Source: Rhizobium gallicum bv. gallicum R602sp (GTDB taxonomy: Bacteria > Pseudomonadota > Alphaproteobacteria > Rhizobiales > Rhizobiaceae). From it: a stretch of 64,000 nt of DNA. The number at the start of each line of letters is the position of its first letter. The first letter of the stretch is position 1. The DNA lies in NCBI RefSeq assembly GCF_000816845.1, contig NZ_CP006880.1, positions 1,240,001-1,304,000 of the forward strand. The letters run 5' to 3'. The position numbers and the translations under genes are program-made. Below are positions 8,516 through 17,655 of the stretch, in pieces. Below the pieces are notes generated by a model, which was not told the DNA's origin, did no database searches, and saw nothing but the letters and a program-made list of their open reading frames with translations.

Positions 8516-9414
8516 CCGCGCACCTCATGGCGTGTCGAGCGGACATAGACGACAGAGGCGATCATGACGAAGACGATCATGATGACTGAGATTGTGGCAC
8601 CCTTGGCGAAATCATATTGGCGGAAAGACAAGTCCCAGGCCCAGTATTGCGTTACATTTGAGGAATTGTTCGGCCCGCCAGAGGTGATCGCGGCGAAGAG
8701 GTCGAACTGTTGCAGCGTGAAGATCAGGCCAAGGGCGATGATGGCGCCGATCGTCGAGCGCATCATCGGCAAAGTGATGGTCCAGAAGCGCTGCCAGGCA
8801 TTCGCACCATCGAGTTCTGCAGCTTCATAGAGATCGCCGGGGATGGCCGATAGGCCGACGGATAGAAGGATCATGTTGAAGGAAGTGCCAAGCCAGATAT
8901 TGGCAATGATGACGGCAAAGAGCGAATAGTGCGGATCGGAACGCCAGAAGATGTTTCCCGAGATGATGCCGCTTTCCCGCAGGATGAAATTGAGCACGCC
9001 GAAGTCGCCTGACAAAATCCAGTTCCAGATGGCGCCGACAACGAGGCCCGGCATGACCCAGGACACGAGAAAGAGACCGCGCAGCCACGACGCACCGGGA
9101 AAGTTCACCCAGAAGAACAACGCAAGCCCGAAACCGATCAGGAACTGACCTGCGATCGAGCCGGTGACGAAGATCAGCGTGTTGTAAAGGATCCCCAGCG
9201 TCTCGGGCTGCGCAAAGATATCCGTGTAATTCTTGAAGCCGACGAAGGGGCGCGAGAAGGTCCCGAGGCTGAACATGTCAACCTCTTGGAAGCTCATCAC
9301 AACATTGTAGATGAGCGGTAGCCCCGCCATCAGGAACAGAAAGCCGAGTGGAAAGGCGACAAGCACGATATCGAAACCGCGGCCGTCCTTAACGCTCATC
9401 AGGATCCTCTTCAT
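8512..9414 (-). CDS. Sugar ABC transporter permease (MalF type)
   Basis: The protein has 300 residues and six membrane segments. The EAA loop reads LYEAAELDGANAWQRFW. The ATG at 9414 has GGAGG 4 nt upstream and gives the basic N-terminus expected before the first membrane segment; the open frame extends to 9663 across a hairpin-rich spacer and is not believable there. It follows the binding-protein gene after a 131-nt spacer containing stem-loops and is coupled by ATGA to the next permease. Confidence 0.95.
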   Translation of the reverse strand: MKRILMSVKDGRGFDIVLVAFPLGFLFLMAGLPLIYNVVMSFQEVDMFSLGTFSRPFVGFKNYTDIFAQPETLGILYNTLIFVTGSIAGQFLIGFGLALFFWVNFPGASWLRGLFLVSWVMPGLVVGAIWNWILSGDFGVLNFILRESGIISGNIFWRSDPHYSLFAVIIANIWLGTSFNMILLSVGLSAIPGDLYEAAELDGANAWQRFWTITLPMMRSTIGAIIALGLIFTLQQFDLFAAITSGGPNNSSNVTQYWAWDLSFRQYDFAKGATISVIMIVFVMIASVVYVRSTRHEVRG

Positions 9415-9436
9415 CGGGCCTCCGATAACTCCGAAC

Positions 9437-9521
9437 GGGGCTGCCTGGCGCTCTCGCGGAAGACAGCCCCTGCCGGGAGGAAATGGTTGAGTTTCTCCTT
9501 CTCCCCGGAGCGGGGGAGAAG
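9437..9521 (-). repeat. Two stem-loops between binding-protein and permease genes
   Basis: The spacer contains GGGGCTG (9437-9443) with CAGCCCC (9464-9470), and a perfect 9-bp stem, CTTCTCCCC (9498-9506) with GGGGAGAAG (9513-9521) and a 6-nt loop. Neither is followed by a T-run in the direction of transcription. Structures like this after a binding-protein gene usually protect its mRNA 3' end or partly terminate, giving more binding protein than permease. Confidence 0.6.
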
Positions 9522-9545
9522 ACGAAGCGATTAACTGGGTGCCAA

Positions 9546-10778
9546 TTATCCAAGAACGGCCTTGATCTTGTCGGCGGCCTGGTCGAGTGCTTCCTTGGCG
9601 CTCATCTGGCCAGTCAATGCTGCCTGTATTGCGTCCTGGATCGCCTTGGAGATCTTCGGCCACTGCGGGTGCGGGCCGCGGGGCTTGGCAAATTTCATCT
9701 GCTCGAGGAAGACCTTGAGAGCGTCATCCTTCAGCTTTTCGCCGGTCACCGGGATGGTGATGTCGGAACGGGCCGGAAGCTGGCCGTAGTTCTTGAACAA
9801 CTTGTCGTCCTGAGAGGCGAAATATTCAAGCGCCTTGAAGGCCTCGGCCGGGTGCTTGGAACTTGCGAAGATCGCCCAGTTGAAGTCGCCCATGGCCGAC
9901 GATCGGTCCGCGCCTGGCTTCGGAACCGGAAGCAGCGTTACACCCCAATCGAACTTGGCTTCCTTCACCATGCGGTCGAGTTCCCACGGACCGGAGATCG
10001 CCATTGCTGCATTGCCGGAATTGAAAGTGCCGGTCGAATCCCACTGACCGCGCGTCAGTGTATCTGGCGAGGCAAGCTTCTCGTCCATAATGGTCTTCCA
10101 GGTCTCAAGCGCCTTGACAGCGCCGTCGGCATTGATGTTCTCGTAGCCGCCACCGCCCATTTGGGCCCAGGGAAGGAACTGGAAGGTACCCTCCTCGTTG
10201 GCTTTTGCAGAGAAGGCCAGGCCATAGACGTTCTTAGCCGGATCGGTCAATTTGCGCGCGTCTTCAACGAGCTCATCCCAGGTCTGCGGCGGCTTGTTCG
10301 GGTCGAGGCCCTTCGCCTTGAACATATCCTTGTTGTAGTAGAGGGCGATCGTGTTGGTTGCTTTCGGCACTCCATAATATTTCCCCTCCCATTCGACCGA
10401 CTTCAGCGGCCCGGGAAAATAATTCTGTGGCTTGATCACGGTCGACCTCGAGATCATGTCGGTCAGATCGAGGAAGGCGCCACGCGAAGCGAACATCGCG
10501 TGTTCCGGATTATCGACGGCAATGATGTCAGGCGCCTGGCCGGAGGCATAGGCGCGCATCGCTTCGGTAACGACGTCATCGAACTGGATCAGGCGGTACT
10601 CGATCTTGATGCCGTTGTTCTGCGCGTTGAATTCCTTGACGAGATTGGGCGCCGGTTGAATGTCGCGATCAAGCGACCAGACGCTGATGGTAACGTCTTC
10701 GGCCTTGGCTGAAAGGCCGAAGAGCGAGACGCCGGCAAGTGCCAAAGCGCCCAGAACTGCGAATTTGCGGATAGCCAT
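9546..10778 (-). CDS. Sugar ABC transporter substrate-binding protein
   Basis: This is a family 1 periplasmic sugar-binding protein of 410 residues with a Sec signal peptide (MAIRKF, hydrophobic core, cleavage after AKA at about residue 26). The mature part shows the usual features of the MalE/UgpB group: ISVWSL at the first strand, [41 protein letters not shown] and [11 protein letters not shown]. The repeated aromatic residues in [12 protein letters not shown] and ISGPWELD would line the sugar site. The gene lies 65 nt after the isomerase gene in the same operon. The sugar is unknown. Confidence 0.93.
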   Translation of the reverse strand: MAIRKFAVLGALALAGVSLFGLSAKAEDVTISVWSLDRDIQPAPNLVKEFNAQNNGIKIEYRLIQFDDVVTEAMRAYASGQAPDIIAVDNPEHAMFASRGAFLDLTDMISRSTVIKPQNYFPGPLKSVEWEGKYYGVPKATNTIALYYNKDMFKAKGLDPNKPPQTWDELVEDARKLTDPAKNVYGLAFSAKANEEGTFQFLPWAQMGGGGYENINADGAVKALETWKTIMDEKLASPDTLTRGQWDSTGTFNSGNAAMAISGPWELDRMVKEAKFDWGVTLLPVPKPGADRSSAMGDFNWAIFASSKHPAEAFKALEYFASQDDKLFKNYGQLPARSDITIPVTGEKLKDDALKVFLEQMKFAKPRGPHPQWPKISKAIQDAIQAALTGQMSAKEALDQAADKIKAVLG

Positions 10779-10843
10779 GGTTCTCCTCCTTTGTGGTTAC
10801 CCCCGACTGCCCGGCAAAATCCTCCTTGCCGGGCGCGGTATCA

Positions 10844-11761
10844 TCAAACCGGATCGGCGACGAAATCGCCGCCCCGGGCATGCTTCAGATAATTCAGTGC
10901 GTAGACCTGGCCCGTCATCTCCAACACGTCGCGGTAAACCGGATCGTGCCAGCCTTCGATATCGATCGAGCCCGACCAGCCGGCCAGACGCAGCTCCGAA
11001 ATGATGTCCGTCCAGTTGCTGTCGCCGAAACCCGGCGTGCGCATGAAGACGAACTTTTCCTTGCCGAAGATGCCATGCTCCTTGATGACATCCCAGCGGA
11101 TCGTCGCATCCTTGCCATGGACATGGAAGATTTTCTTTGCCCACTTTCGAATCTGCGGCAGCGGCTCGATCAGGTAAACCATCTGGTGGCAGGGTTCCCA
11201 CTCAAGGCCGATATTGTCGTCCGGCGTCTCATTGAAGATCAGCTCCCAGGCATCCGGATTGTGCGCGATGTTCCAGTCACCGGTTGCCCAGTTGCCGTCC
11301 ATCGCGCAGTTTTCGAAGGCGATCTTGATGCCCTTGTCGGCAGCCCGCTTGGCAAGCTCGCTCCAGATCTGCTTGTAACGCGGCAGGCTCTCGGTCAGCG
11401 GTGTACCGCGGATGCGGCCGGTAAAGCCGGCAACGCAGGTGGCGCCAAAATGATGGGCATTGTCGATGCAGTCCTTCCAGCCCTGCAGCGTCTGCAAGTC
11501 GATATCGGTTTCTTCCAGCGGATTGCCAAACATGCCGAGCGTCGAAATTGTAATGTCGCGATCGCCGATCGCGTCGAGTGAGCGCTTGCCGAGCTCGGCG
11601 AGATCCTGTCCGTTGGTCGTCTGCCAGAAAAAGGGCTCAAAGCTCTCGAACCCCATATCGGCGATCTGGCCGATACGCTTGTCGGCGCCACCCTTGGACG
11701 CGCTGACCATAGTTCCGACACGGATGGATTTTGCAGGATTGCTCACGATCTCATTCCTCAT
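10844..11761 (-). CDS. Sugar phosphate isomerase/epimerase family protein (TIM barrel)
   Basis: The protein has 305 residues of the AP-endonuclease-2/xylose-isomerase-like fold. Candidate metal ligands are Glu in IAFENCAMDG, Glu/His in LEWEPCHQMVY, His in FHVHGKDA, and Glu in IDIEGWHDP. Enzymes like this epimerise or isomerise sugars or inositols. Its start overlaps the stop of the upstream oxidoreductase by ATGA. Together with that enzyme it suggests that the imported sugar is first oxidised and then isomerised; this is inference from context. Confidence 0.88.
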   Translation of the reverse strand: MRNEIVSNPAKSIRVGTMVSASKGGADKRIGQIADMGFESFEPFFWQTTNGQDLAELGKRSLDAIGDRDITISTLGMFGNPLEETDIDLQTLQGWKDCIDNAHHFGATCVAGFTGRIRGTPLTESLPRYKQIWSELAKRAADKGIKIAFENCAMDGNWATGDWNIAHNPDAWELIFNETPDDNIGLEWEPCHQMVYLIEPLPQIRKWAKKIFHVHGKDATIRWDVIKEHGIFGKEKFVFMRTPGFGDSNWTDIISELRLAGWSGSIDIEGWHDPVYRDVLEMTGQVYALNYLKHARGGDFVADPV

Positions 11762-12792
11762 GCTGAAATTTCAACGCGCTTGCCGGTTCTGGCGCTCTCG
11801 ATCGCGCCGAAGACCATGGCAAGGCTTGTGATGTTGTCGCTGCTGGCCGTCTCCGGCCGCTTGCCGGTCCGGATGGCGTCCACGAAACCGGCAATCACGC
11901 TGGCATGGCCGTGCGTCTCCTCGTCCCGCTCCGCACCGGGAACGTCGACGGGCGTAACGCCGCGAAGCAGGCCCGTCTCTTCGCCGGCAACTGCGGCGCG
12001 GAATGTTTGATCCCCGTCCCAGGTTAGCATTCCCTTGGAGCCGACGAGACGCCACTGGCTTTCCCAGCTCGTACGCTCGCCTTCTGCGCACCAGGAGCCG
12101 CGATAGGTGAAAACCACATCGTCGGTGAATTCAAAGGTGGCGTTGGCAGAGGCGCCGTGACGATACCACGACCCTTTTGGATTGCGCTCGACGCAATAGA
12201 CGGCGAGTGGCTTCTTGCCGGCGACAAAACGTGCGGCATCGAAGGTATGGATCGCCATGTCGAGAAGCAGAACATTGTCCATGTCCTCGCGGAAGCCGCC
12301 GAAATGCGGGGCTATGAAGAAGTCGCAATGGATCGCGGTCACATCGCCGATGGCACCGCTTTCGACAAAACGGCGCATGCGGCGAACACCGGAAATGAAG
12401 CGTCGGTTCTGGATGATCGCATGGATCTTGCCGGTCTCTGCCGCAAGATCGATCAGGGCAGCTCCTTCCGCCAGCGAAGTAGCCATCGGCTTTTCGCTCA
12501 GCACATGGCATCCCGCCTTAAGTGCCGTAGAGACGACATTGAAACGGGCAGCGGGGATGACGACGTCAAAGACGATATCCGCCCTCGCCTTTGCAATAAC
12601 GCTGGAAAGATCGGTGCCGATGGCGGCCTTATTCAGGCCGAACTCCGAGGTGAGCGCTTCGGCCGCAGCCAGGTTCACATCGACGAGGCCGGTGACCTCG
12701 ATCGATTCGGCTAGAGCCGGGGTTTGCTTTAAGGCGCGCAACCAGCCTTTGGACATGGCTCCGCAACCGCACAGAACTGCATTCAATGTCAC
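11758..12792 (-). CDS. Gfo/Idh/MocA family oxidoreductase
   Basis: This NAD(P)-dependent sugar or inositol dehydrogenase has 344 residues. The Rossmann N-terminus shows GCGAMSKGW, and the conserved lysine lies in SEKPMATS. The C-terminal domain contains the substrate-side histidine region (LLLDMAIHTFDAARF). It is the first gene of the six-gene sugar operon and sits behind two LacI-type operators at 12841-12873. Substrate unknown. Confidence 0.92.
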   Translation of the reverse strand: MTLNAVLCGCGAMSKGWLRALKQTPALAESIEVTGLVDVNLAAAEALTSEFGLNKAAIGTDLSSVIAKARADIVFDVVIPAARFNVVSTALKAGCHVLSEKPMATSLAEGAALIDLAAETGKIHAIIQNRRFISGVRRMRRFVESGAIGDVTAIHCDFFIAPHFGGFREDMDNVLLLDMAIHTFDAARFVAGKKPLAVYCVERNPKGSWYRHGASANATFEFTDDVVFTYRGSWCAEGERTSWESQWRLVGSKGMLTWDGDQTFRAAVAGEETGLLRGVTPVDVPGAERDEETHGHASVIAGFVDAIRTGKRPETASSDNITSLAMVFGAIESARTGKRVEISA

Positions 12793-12840
12793 GATTTCCT
12801 CCCGCGGCGCGCGTCCGGCAATTCTCCGTTTGCCTGTCCC

Positions 12841-12873
12841 GTAAACGTTTACGATAATAAGCGGAAACGTTTC
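12841..12873. promoter_or_regulatory. Tandem LacI-family operators
   Basis: Two palindromes with the central ACGT of LacI-family operators are present: GTAAACGTTTAC at 12841-12852 and GAAACGTTTC at 12864-12873. Their centres are 22 bp apart, about two helical turns, so two dimers would bind the same face. They lie 49-81 nt upstream of the sugar operon start on the minus strand, and the LacI-family gene at 13202 is divergent from that operon. This is very probably that repressor's site. Confidence 0.75.
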
Positions 12874-13201
12874 TTGCTGTCAATAGAGGGCGAAACGGGG
12901 GCGAAATGCTGCGGAAAACAGCTTTAAACGCACGATCTCAGCCGGATTCATATTGCAATGCAGCACGGTCATGCCGGGCATGTCATCTGGCTGTCAAACA
13001 GACATTTTACCAAACCCCAAACCAGATTGCACAGCGATGAAACGCAAGGGACAGACCCGGCGACCTACTACTGTTTGCATGGCAAGCGCCAGTGGCCACT
13101 CAGGTTGCAGTGATGACCGTGCTCATGCTTGAGGTTTTATGCTAATGATGAAGCGGTTCCTAACGGCCGACGCACCTTCGCCGGTGGATAAAGGAATGCC
13201 A
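12874..13201. other. Intergenic region between sugar operon and its LacI regulator
   Basis: No gene is seen. AGTGGCCACT at 13091-13100 is a perfect 10-bp palindrome of unknown meaning. The open frame of the regulator extends back to 13139 but without a ribosome site. Confidence 0.4.
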
Positions 13202-14245
13202 ATGAAGGACGGCCCGACGATCGACGGAAAGGAGACCAGGCGCAAGGAGCGAATGCGATTTGTCAGCGCAGATCAGGTCGCACAGCTTGCTGGCGTTTCA
13301 CGCTCCGCCGTTTCACGGACTTTCACGCCAGGCGCAAGCGTTGCGCCGGCCACCCGCGAGCGGGTGCAGAAGGCTGCCGAAGAGCTCGGCTATCATGTCA
13401 ACGATCTCGCACGCGGCGTCCTTGCAAATCAAAGCCGCCTGGTCGGCATCGTTGCGACGCGGCCAGAAATCGGCTTTCGCGCCCATCTGGCCGCAGCACT
13501 CGCAAAGGCGCTGATAAAGCGGGGCAGCATCCCGATCCTGATCAACACCGGCCAGACCGAGGATGAACTGCTTGCAGCGCAGAAGATGTTGATCGGCCAT
13601 CGCGCCGAAGCAACCATCATTCTTTCGGGATCCCCACCCGCGAGCTTCGTAGATATCGCGCATCGCAACGGCCAGCCGCTGGTGGTCATCGGCCGCACCG
13701 AACCGGATGCGGACCATGTCAGTGCCGGAAACGCCGAAGCATCCCGCAACGCAGCGATGGCCTTCTTCGACAAGGGATGCCGGCGGCTTGCCGTTGCAGC
13801 GTCGCATTCGGCAACGTCCAGCATTGCAGAGCGCGAGCATGCCTTCTTGGCGGCAGCCGAGGAGTTCGGCGCTTCGGTCTCGGTCGGACGCGGCATGGAT
13901 TCCGACTATGACAGCGGCATCGATGCCGCGCGTCAACTCTTCTCCCGGGCTGAAAGACCCGATGCTGTCTATTGCGCCAACGATTTGATTGCCTTCGGAT
14001 TGATGGATCATGTCCGAAAGACGCTCGGCTTGCGGATACCGCAAGACGTCGCCGTGATCGGTTTTGATGATGTGCCGGAGGCAGCCTGGCTCAGCTACCG
14101 GCTTACGACTTTCCGCCAGGATCCGGTCGTCATGGCACAGCGCGCCGTCGAACTTGTCGAGCGTCGGCTTGCCAGCCCGGAATTGCCCCCTGCCTACGAG
14201 AGGGTCATTCCGGAACTTATCTTCCGCGACAGCTTCACCCCCTGA
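13202..14245 (+). CDS. LacI-family transcriptional regulator of the adjacent sugar operon
   Basis: The protein has 347 residues. The helix-turn-helix (VSADQVAQLAGVSRSAVSRTF) is at about residues 20-45, with the hinge helix region near residue 70 and a periplasmic-binding-like effector domain after it. The ATG at 13202 has AAAGGA 6 nt upstream; in-frame ATGs at 13139, 13145 and 13196 are less well placed. The N-terminal extension before the HTH is longer and more basic than usual (GKETRRKERMR). It is divergent from the sugar operon, and the tandem operator between them makes it the likely repressor. Confidence 0.9.
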   Translation: MKDGPTIDGKETRRKERMRFVSADQVAQLAGVSRSAVSRTFTPGASVAPATRERVQKAAEELGYHVNDLARGVLANQSRLVGIVATRPEIGFRAHLAAALAKALIKRGSIPILINTGQTEDELLAAQKMLIGHRAEATIILSGSPPASFVDIAHRNGQPLVVIGRTEPDADHVSAGNAEASRNAAMAFFDKGCRRLAVAASHSATSSIAEREHAFLAAAEEFGASVSVGRGMDSDYDSGIDAARQLFSRAERPDAVYCANDLIAFGLMDHVRKTLGLRIPQDVAVIGFDDVPEAAWLSYRLTTFRQDPVVMAQRAVELVERRLASPELPPAYERVIPELIFRDSFTP

Positions 14246-14449
14246 CCTCATCGCTCGATACACGTCACTTTTGCCGCTCGCCGGAGGTCATTCTTGATGC
14301 TGACCAACTAGAGGTGTTGCATGATGGCCTGTTGCCGTTATGCAACAAACTTCTCGATGATAGCTACAATTCAAGATTTAATATTGCTGAACATCCGCCG
14401 TTGTGCAAATATAAGCCGATCTCGCAAATTTAATCAGAGGAGGCGTGAA

Positions 14450-14554
14450 ATGAATCCCATTCTCGTGTTTATACGCCCCGCTGGCGGGATGGCTCGCAAG
14501 ACCTCGATGCGTTGTGCATCCAATCCGAGCCGACATTCCTCCGAGGCTGTATAA
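14450..14554 (+). CDS. Candidate 34-aa peptide (leader or small protein)
   Basis: A short frame begins at an ATG with GAGGAGG 7 nt upstream, one of the best ribosome sites in the window, and ends 149 nt before the DUF1127 gene on the same strand. The peptide starts with a short hydrophobic stretch (NPILVFI) and becomes basic and serine-rich. I know no family for it. The ribosome site argues that it is translated; it may be a leader peptide or a small protein cotranscribed with the DUF1127 gene. Confidence 0.45.
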   Translation: MNPILVFIRPAGGMARKTSMRCASNPSRHSSEAV

Positions 14555-14703
14555 ACCCCGGATCACTGCCATTTTGGCATTTCCCAACTTGACCTGAATT
14601 GAGCCGGACGCCGAACGACGACGTGTGTTCCACGTCCGCCTCGATGTGTCTTTTTAACTTTCGAGAGGACCTGGCCGCTTGAGCGCGCCGGGACGGATAA
14701 ATC

Positions 14704-14943
14704 ATGCGTGAAGCACAAGTAGAAGTTGCTGAAACCCTATCGGCGACGGTCGATGAACTGTACCAGAAATTTGGCGTCTGGAGGACGGCGCGCGCGCTGG
14801 CCCTGGCCGCGTGGAGGCGTCACCAAACGGTGAACCAGGTCTCCCAGCTGTCAGATCGTATGCGCCGTGATATCGGCCTTCCGGAGGCCGAGGATGCGTA
14901 CGGGACGGCGAGATTTTGGAGTATCTGGCCCGACACAAGATGA
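14704..14943 (+). CDS. DUF1127 domain small protein
   Basis: The protein has 79 residues. Its C-terminal half contains the DUF1127 (YjiS-like) signature LSDRMRRDIGLPE, after an arginine-rich helix (WRTARALALAAWRRHQTVNQ). DUF1127 proteins in alphaproteobacteria act in RNA turnover and phosphate or carbon metabolism, often as short arginine-rich RNA binders; the exact role here is unknown. The start codon has only a weak GGA site. A strong hairpin follows immediately, so the gene ends its transcript. Confidence 0.85.
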   Translation: MREAQVEVAETLSATVDELYQKFGVWRTARALALAAWRRHQTVNQVSQLSDRMRRDIGLPEAEDAYGTARFWSIWPDTR

Positions 14944-14947
14944 CTTC

Positions 14948-14976
14948 CAGCCCCGGCGGCCTGGCTGCCGGGGCTG
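14948..14976 (+). terminator. Hairpin terminator after the DUF1127 gene
   Basis: A perfect 10-bp stem, CAGCCCCGGC (14948-14957) with GCCGGGGCTG (14967-14976), encloses a 9-nt loop and starts 5 nt after the stop codon. Only a mixed T-containing stretch follows, so termination may be partial. Confidence 0.6.
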
Positions 14977-15178
14977 TCGTCTGCCTGGACCATGGTCATG
15001 AGGAGCATCGGCGTCGGCTGCCAGCGCGAAAGCGATGCGGCATCTTCACCTCGTGCCGATCCGACGTCTGTGCTGCACTTGCCGCCCACGAGCGGGACCG
15101 CGGCCGCTTTGCGCAAACGCATTCCTGTGGCAATAAGAGGAGATCACGCGTTTTGATCGGGGAGGAAGAACGCAGCCG

Positions 15179-16216
15179 ATGAAGGGAATCCGACAGCTTG
15201 CCAAGCATCTCGATATTTCGATCGGGACGGTTTCCCGCGCGCTAAACGACAAACCGGACGTCAACGAGGAAACGCGCAAGCGCGTGATGGCGGCTGCCGA
15301 AGAGCTCGGCTATGTGGCAAATCAGTCCGGCCGCAGCCTGAGGCAGGGCACGACCAACGTTATCGGGTTGATGATCGAATCCAGCAAGGAAACCGTCGAA
15401 AATAGCGACAACTTTTTTCTCGGCCTCACCGGCGGTCTGCAGAGTGTGCTTGCGCGGCACAAGCTCGACCTCGTGATGCTGCCCTGCCCCAGCGACGAGG
15501 ATCCCTATGAATATCTGAAGCGCATGGTGGCGCGGCGCGTCGTCGATGCGATGATCATTTCAGCGACGCAGCGGATCGACAGGCGCATCGATCTTCTGGT
15601 GAAAGCCAAGATTCCTTTCGTCGCGCTCGGACGAAGCTCATCGGGCGGCAACTACACCTGGATAGATCTTGATTTCGAGGGCGTGGCGGCATCAGCGGTC
15701 GACCGGCTGGTGGCCAAGGGACATCGCAGGATCGCGATCGCAGCACCCTCGAGCGATATCAATCTCGGCTATGTCTTCGTCGATGCCTACAAGCAGTCGC
15801 TTGAGCGCCACTGCATCCCTTATGATCCGAAGCTGGTCATCCGCGTCAAATCGAGCGAACAAGGTGGTTACCAGGCCGGACACGAATTGCTACTCCTGGA
15901 CAACAAACCGACAGCGATCATCCTGATCTACGAGTTGATGGCGATTGGCCTTTACAGACGCTTGGTCGAGGCAGGCGTCGTTCCGGGGCGCGATCTGGCA
16001 GTGATCGGCTTCCGTGAGGAGCCGCGCGCCAAATTCCTGCAGCCTGCCCTCACCTGCTTCCGTATGTCGCTGCGCGATCTCGGTGTCGAACTGGCCGAAA
16101 CGCTGCTTGCGACCATGCCCGCTTATGCGAAATTTTATCCGAAGGGCGCGCGCAACACGATCTGGCCGCTGGAACTCGTCCCAGGCGAAAGCGACGCCTT
16201 TTTCCTCAATCCATGA
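15179..16216 (+). CDS. LacI-family transcriptional regulator (AglR-like)
   Basis: The protein has 345 residues. The helix-turn-helix is at the very N-terminus (IRQLAKHLDISIGTVSRALN), followed by the hinge helix (GRSLRQG) and effector domain. From memory its N-terminus is close to AglR, the alpha-glucoside regulator of Sinorhizobium, but no agl transport genes adjoin it here, so I do not transfer the name. It has no obvious target nearby: the exporter gene downstream is convergent. Confidence 0.88.
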   Translation: MKGIRQLAKHLDISIGTVSRALNDKPDVNEETRKRVMAAAEELGYVANQSGRSLRQGTTNVIGLMIESSKETVENSDNFFLGLTGGLQSVLARHKLDLVMLPCPSDEDPYEYLKRMVARRVVDAMIISATQRIDRRIDLLVKAKIPFVALGRSSSGGNYTWIDLDFEGVAASAVDRLVAKGHRRIAIAAPSSDINLGYVFVDAYKQSLERHCIPYDPKLVIRVKSSEQGGYQAGHELLLLDNKPTAIILIYELMAIGLYRRLVEAGVVPGRDLAVIGFREEPRAKFLQPALTCFRMSLRDLGVELAETLLATMPAYAKFYPKGARNTIWPLELVPGESDAFFLNP

Positions 16217-16252
16217 AACTGGCCGCGCCGTTTGCGGACGCGGCCGCAATTG

Positions 16253-17452
16253 TCATTCAGCCGGTGCTGTGGCGGCGCGGCGGCCGAGCGTTGCTTGCGT
16301 CAGGACGAAGGCAAGCAGCGCGCAGGCGGCAATGCCTGCCGCCATCGGAACGGCCGTGCCATCGGCAAACAGGCCGGAGACCACCATTGCGACAGCCGCA
16401 ATGACGAAGTGCAAGGTTCCCATCAATGACGAGGCCGTACCTGCGATCTGGCCGTGATCCTCCAGAGCAAGAACCGCGCTCGTTGGAATGACAAGTCCGA
16501 GAAAGCCATATCCGATGAAAAGGAAGACGGCCATCACCGGAAGCTGGTTGATGCCCGCCGCCATTACAACGGCCATCACGACCATGACGAGGCAATAGAA
16601 GGTGACGGCTGAGCGCATGACGCGAACGAGGCCGAAACGCTCGCCCAGCCAGCCGGTCGCCTGCGATACGGCGAAGAAGGACACGGCGTTGACGGAGAAT
16701 GCGAAGCTGTACTGCGTCGGCGTCAGGCCGTAGTGCTGGATGAGCACGAAGGGCGAGTTGGCGAGATAGACGAGGAAGCTCGAGATCCCGAGGCCACCGA
16801 TGAAGGTGAGCGTCAGGAAGTTCCTGTCGCGCAAAAGGTAGCCATAGGCAGACATCGCGCTGCTAAGGCTGCTGCCCTTGCGATCCTTCGTCGGGCGAGT
16901 CTCGTCAAGCTGTGTGGCAAGCAGCACGAGCCCGATGAGGGCCGCGATAGTCACCGCCCAGAAGACACCGCGCCAGCCGTAGAACTCGATGACCGCACTG
17001 CCGGCCAGCGGAGCAAGAATGGGGGAAATTGAGAAGACGAGCATGAGAAGCGACATTAGACGAGCTGCCTGAATGCCGGTGTGCATGTCACGAACAACAG
17101 CGCGTGGTATGACCATGCCGGCCGCACCGCCGACGCCCTGGATGAAGCGGAAGGCAATCAGCGTTTCTATGTCTTGCGCCAGCGCGCAGCCGATGCTGGC
17201 AACGGTGAAGATGCCGATACCCAAATAAAGTGGCAGCTTGCGGCCCCACATGTCGGACAGCGGACCGTAAAGCAGCTGGGCCAGTGCAAAAGAAATGAAG
17301 AACGTCAGAAGGCTCAACTGGGTGACGTGGTTATCCGACCCCAGATCGACGCCAATCGAAGGCAGTGCCGGAAGGTACATGTCGATGGCAAAGGGACCAA
17401 TGGCTGATAAAAGCCCAAGGATGAGCGCAATGCGAAAGAATGAAGCGGTCAT
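16253..17452 (-). CDS. Bcr/CflA family multidrug efflux MFS transporter
   Basis: This protein of 399 residues has twelve membrane segments. The N-terminal AIDMYLPALPSI and the loop YGPLSDMWGRK between helices 2 and 3 are hallmarks of the Bcr/CflA drug:proton antiporters, as is RFIQGVGGAAGMVIPRAVVRDMH. It is divergent from the TetR gene at 17656, which very likely represses it through the palindrome at 17619-17636. Substrate unknown. Confidence 0.92.
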   Translation of the reverse strand: MTASFFRIALILGLLSAIGPFAIDMYLPALPSIGVDLGSDNHVTQLSLLTFFISFALAQLLYGPLSDMWGRKLPLYLGIGIFTVASIGCALAQDIETLIAFRFIQGVGGAAGMVIPRAVVRDMHTGIQAARLMSLLMLVFSISPILAPLAGSAVIEFYGWRGVFWAVTIAALIGLVLLATQLDETRPTKDRKGSSLSSAMSAYGYLLRDRNFLTLTFIGGLGISSFLVYLANSPFVLIQHYGLTPTQYSFAFSVNAVSFFAVSQATGWLGERFGLVRVMRSAVTFYCLVMVVMAVVMAAGINQLPVMAVFLFIGYGFLGLVIPTSAVLALEDHGQIAGTASSLMGTLHFVIAAVAMVVSGLFADGTAVPMAAGIAACALLAFVLTQATLGRRAATAPAE

Positions 17453-17618
17453 TTTGATGATCTTTCATAAATGCGCAGCGAAGGAAGCGGACTATGTCTC
17501 TCCGCCGCGTTGCTCTCGAAGGGTTCAAATGAGGGGCGGCTGCAACCCGCGACGCGCTCGGGGGAAGCGCCAGTGACTGCGAACCGACGTGTCAAGTATT
17601 TTGGACACAAGTGTAAAA

Positions 17619-17636
17619 TTAGACAGCGTTGTCTAA
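17619..17636. promoter_or_regulatory. TetR-type operator
   Basis: TTAGACA-GCGT-TGTCTAA is an inverted repeat with 7-bp arms, placed 20 nt before the TetR start codon and between the divergent TetR and exporter genes. Location and size fit a TetR dimer site controlling both. Confidence 0.7.
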
Positions 17637-17655
17637 AACGTCAAGACGCATTATC

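Noticed and set aside
9483..10712. A long plus-strand frame of 409 codons opposite the sugar-binding protein
   Set aside because: It mirrors codon bias of the real minus-strand gene, has no ribosome site and no protein-like motifs.
14916..15182. An 88-codon frame between the DUF1127 gene and the second LacI gene
   Set aside because: It begins inside the DUF1127 gene, runs through its terminator hairpin and ends on the next gene's start. No ribosome site.
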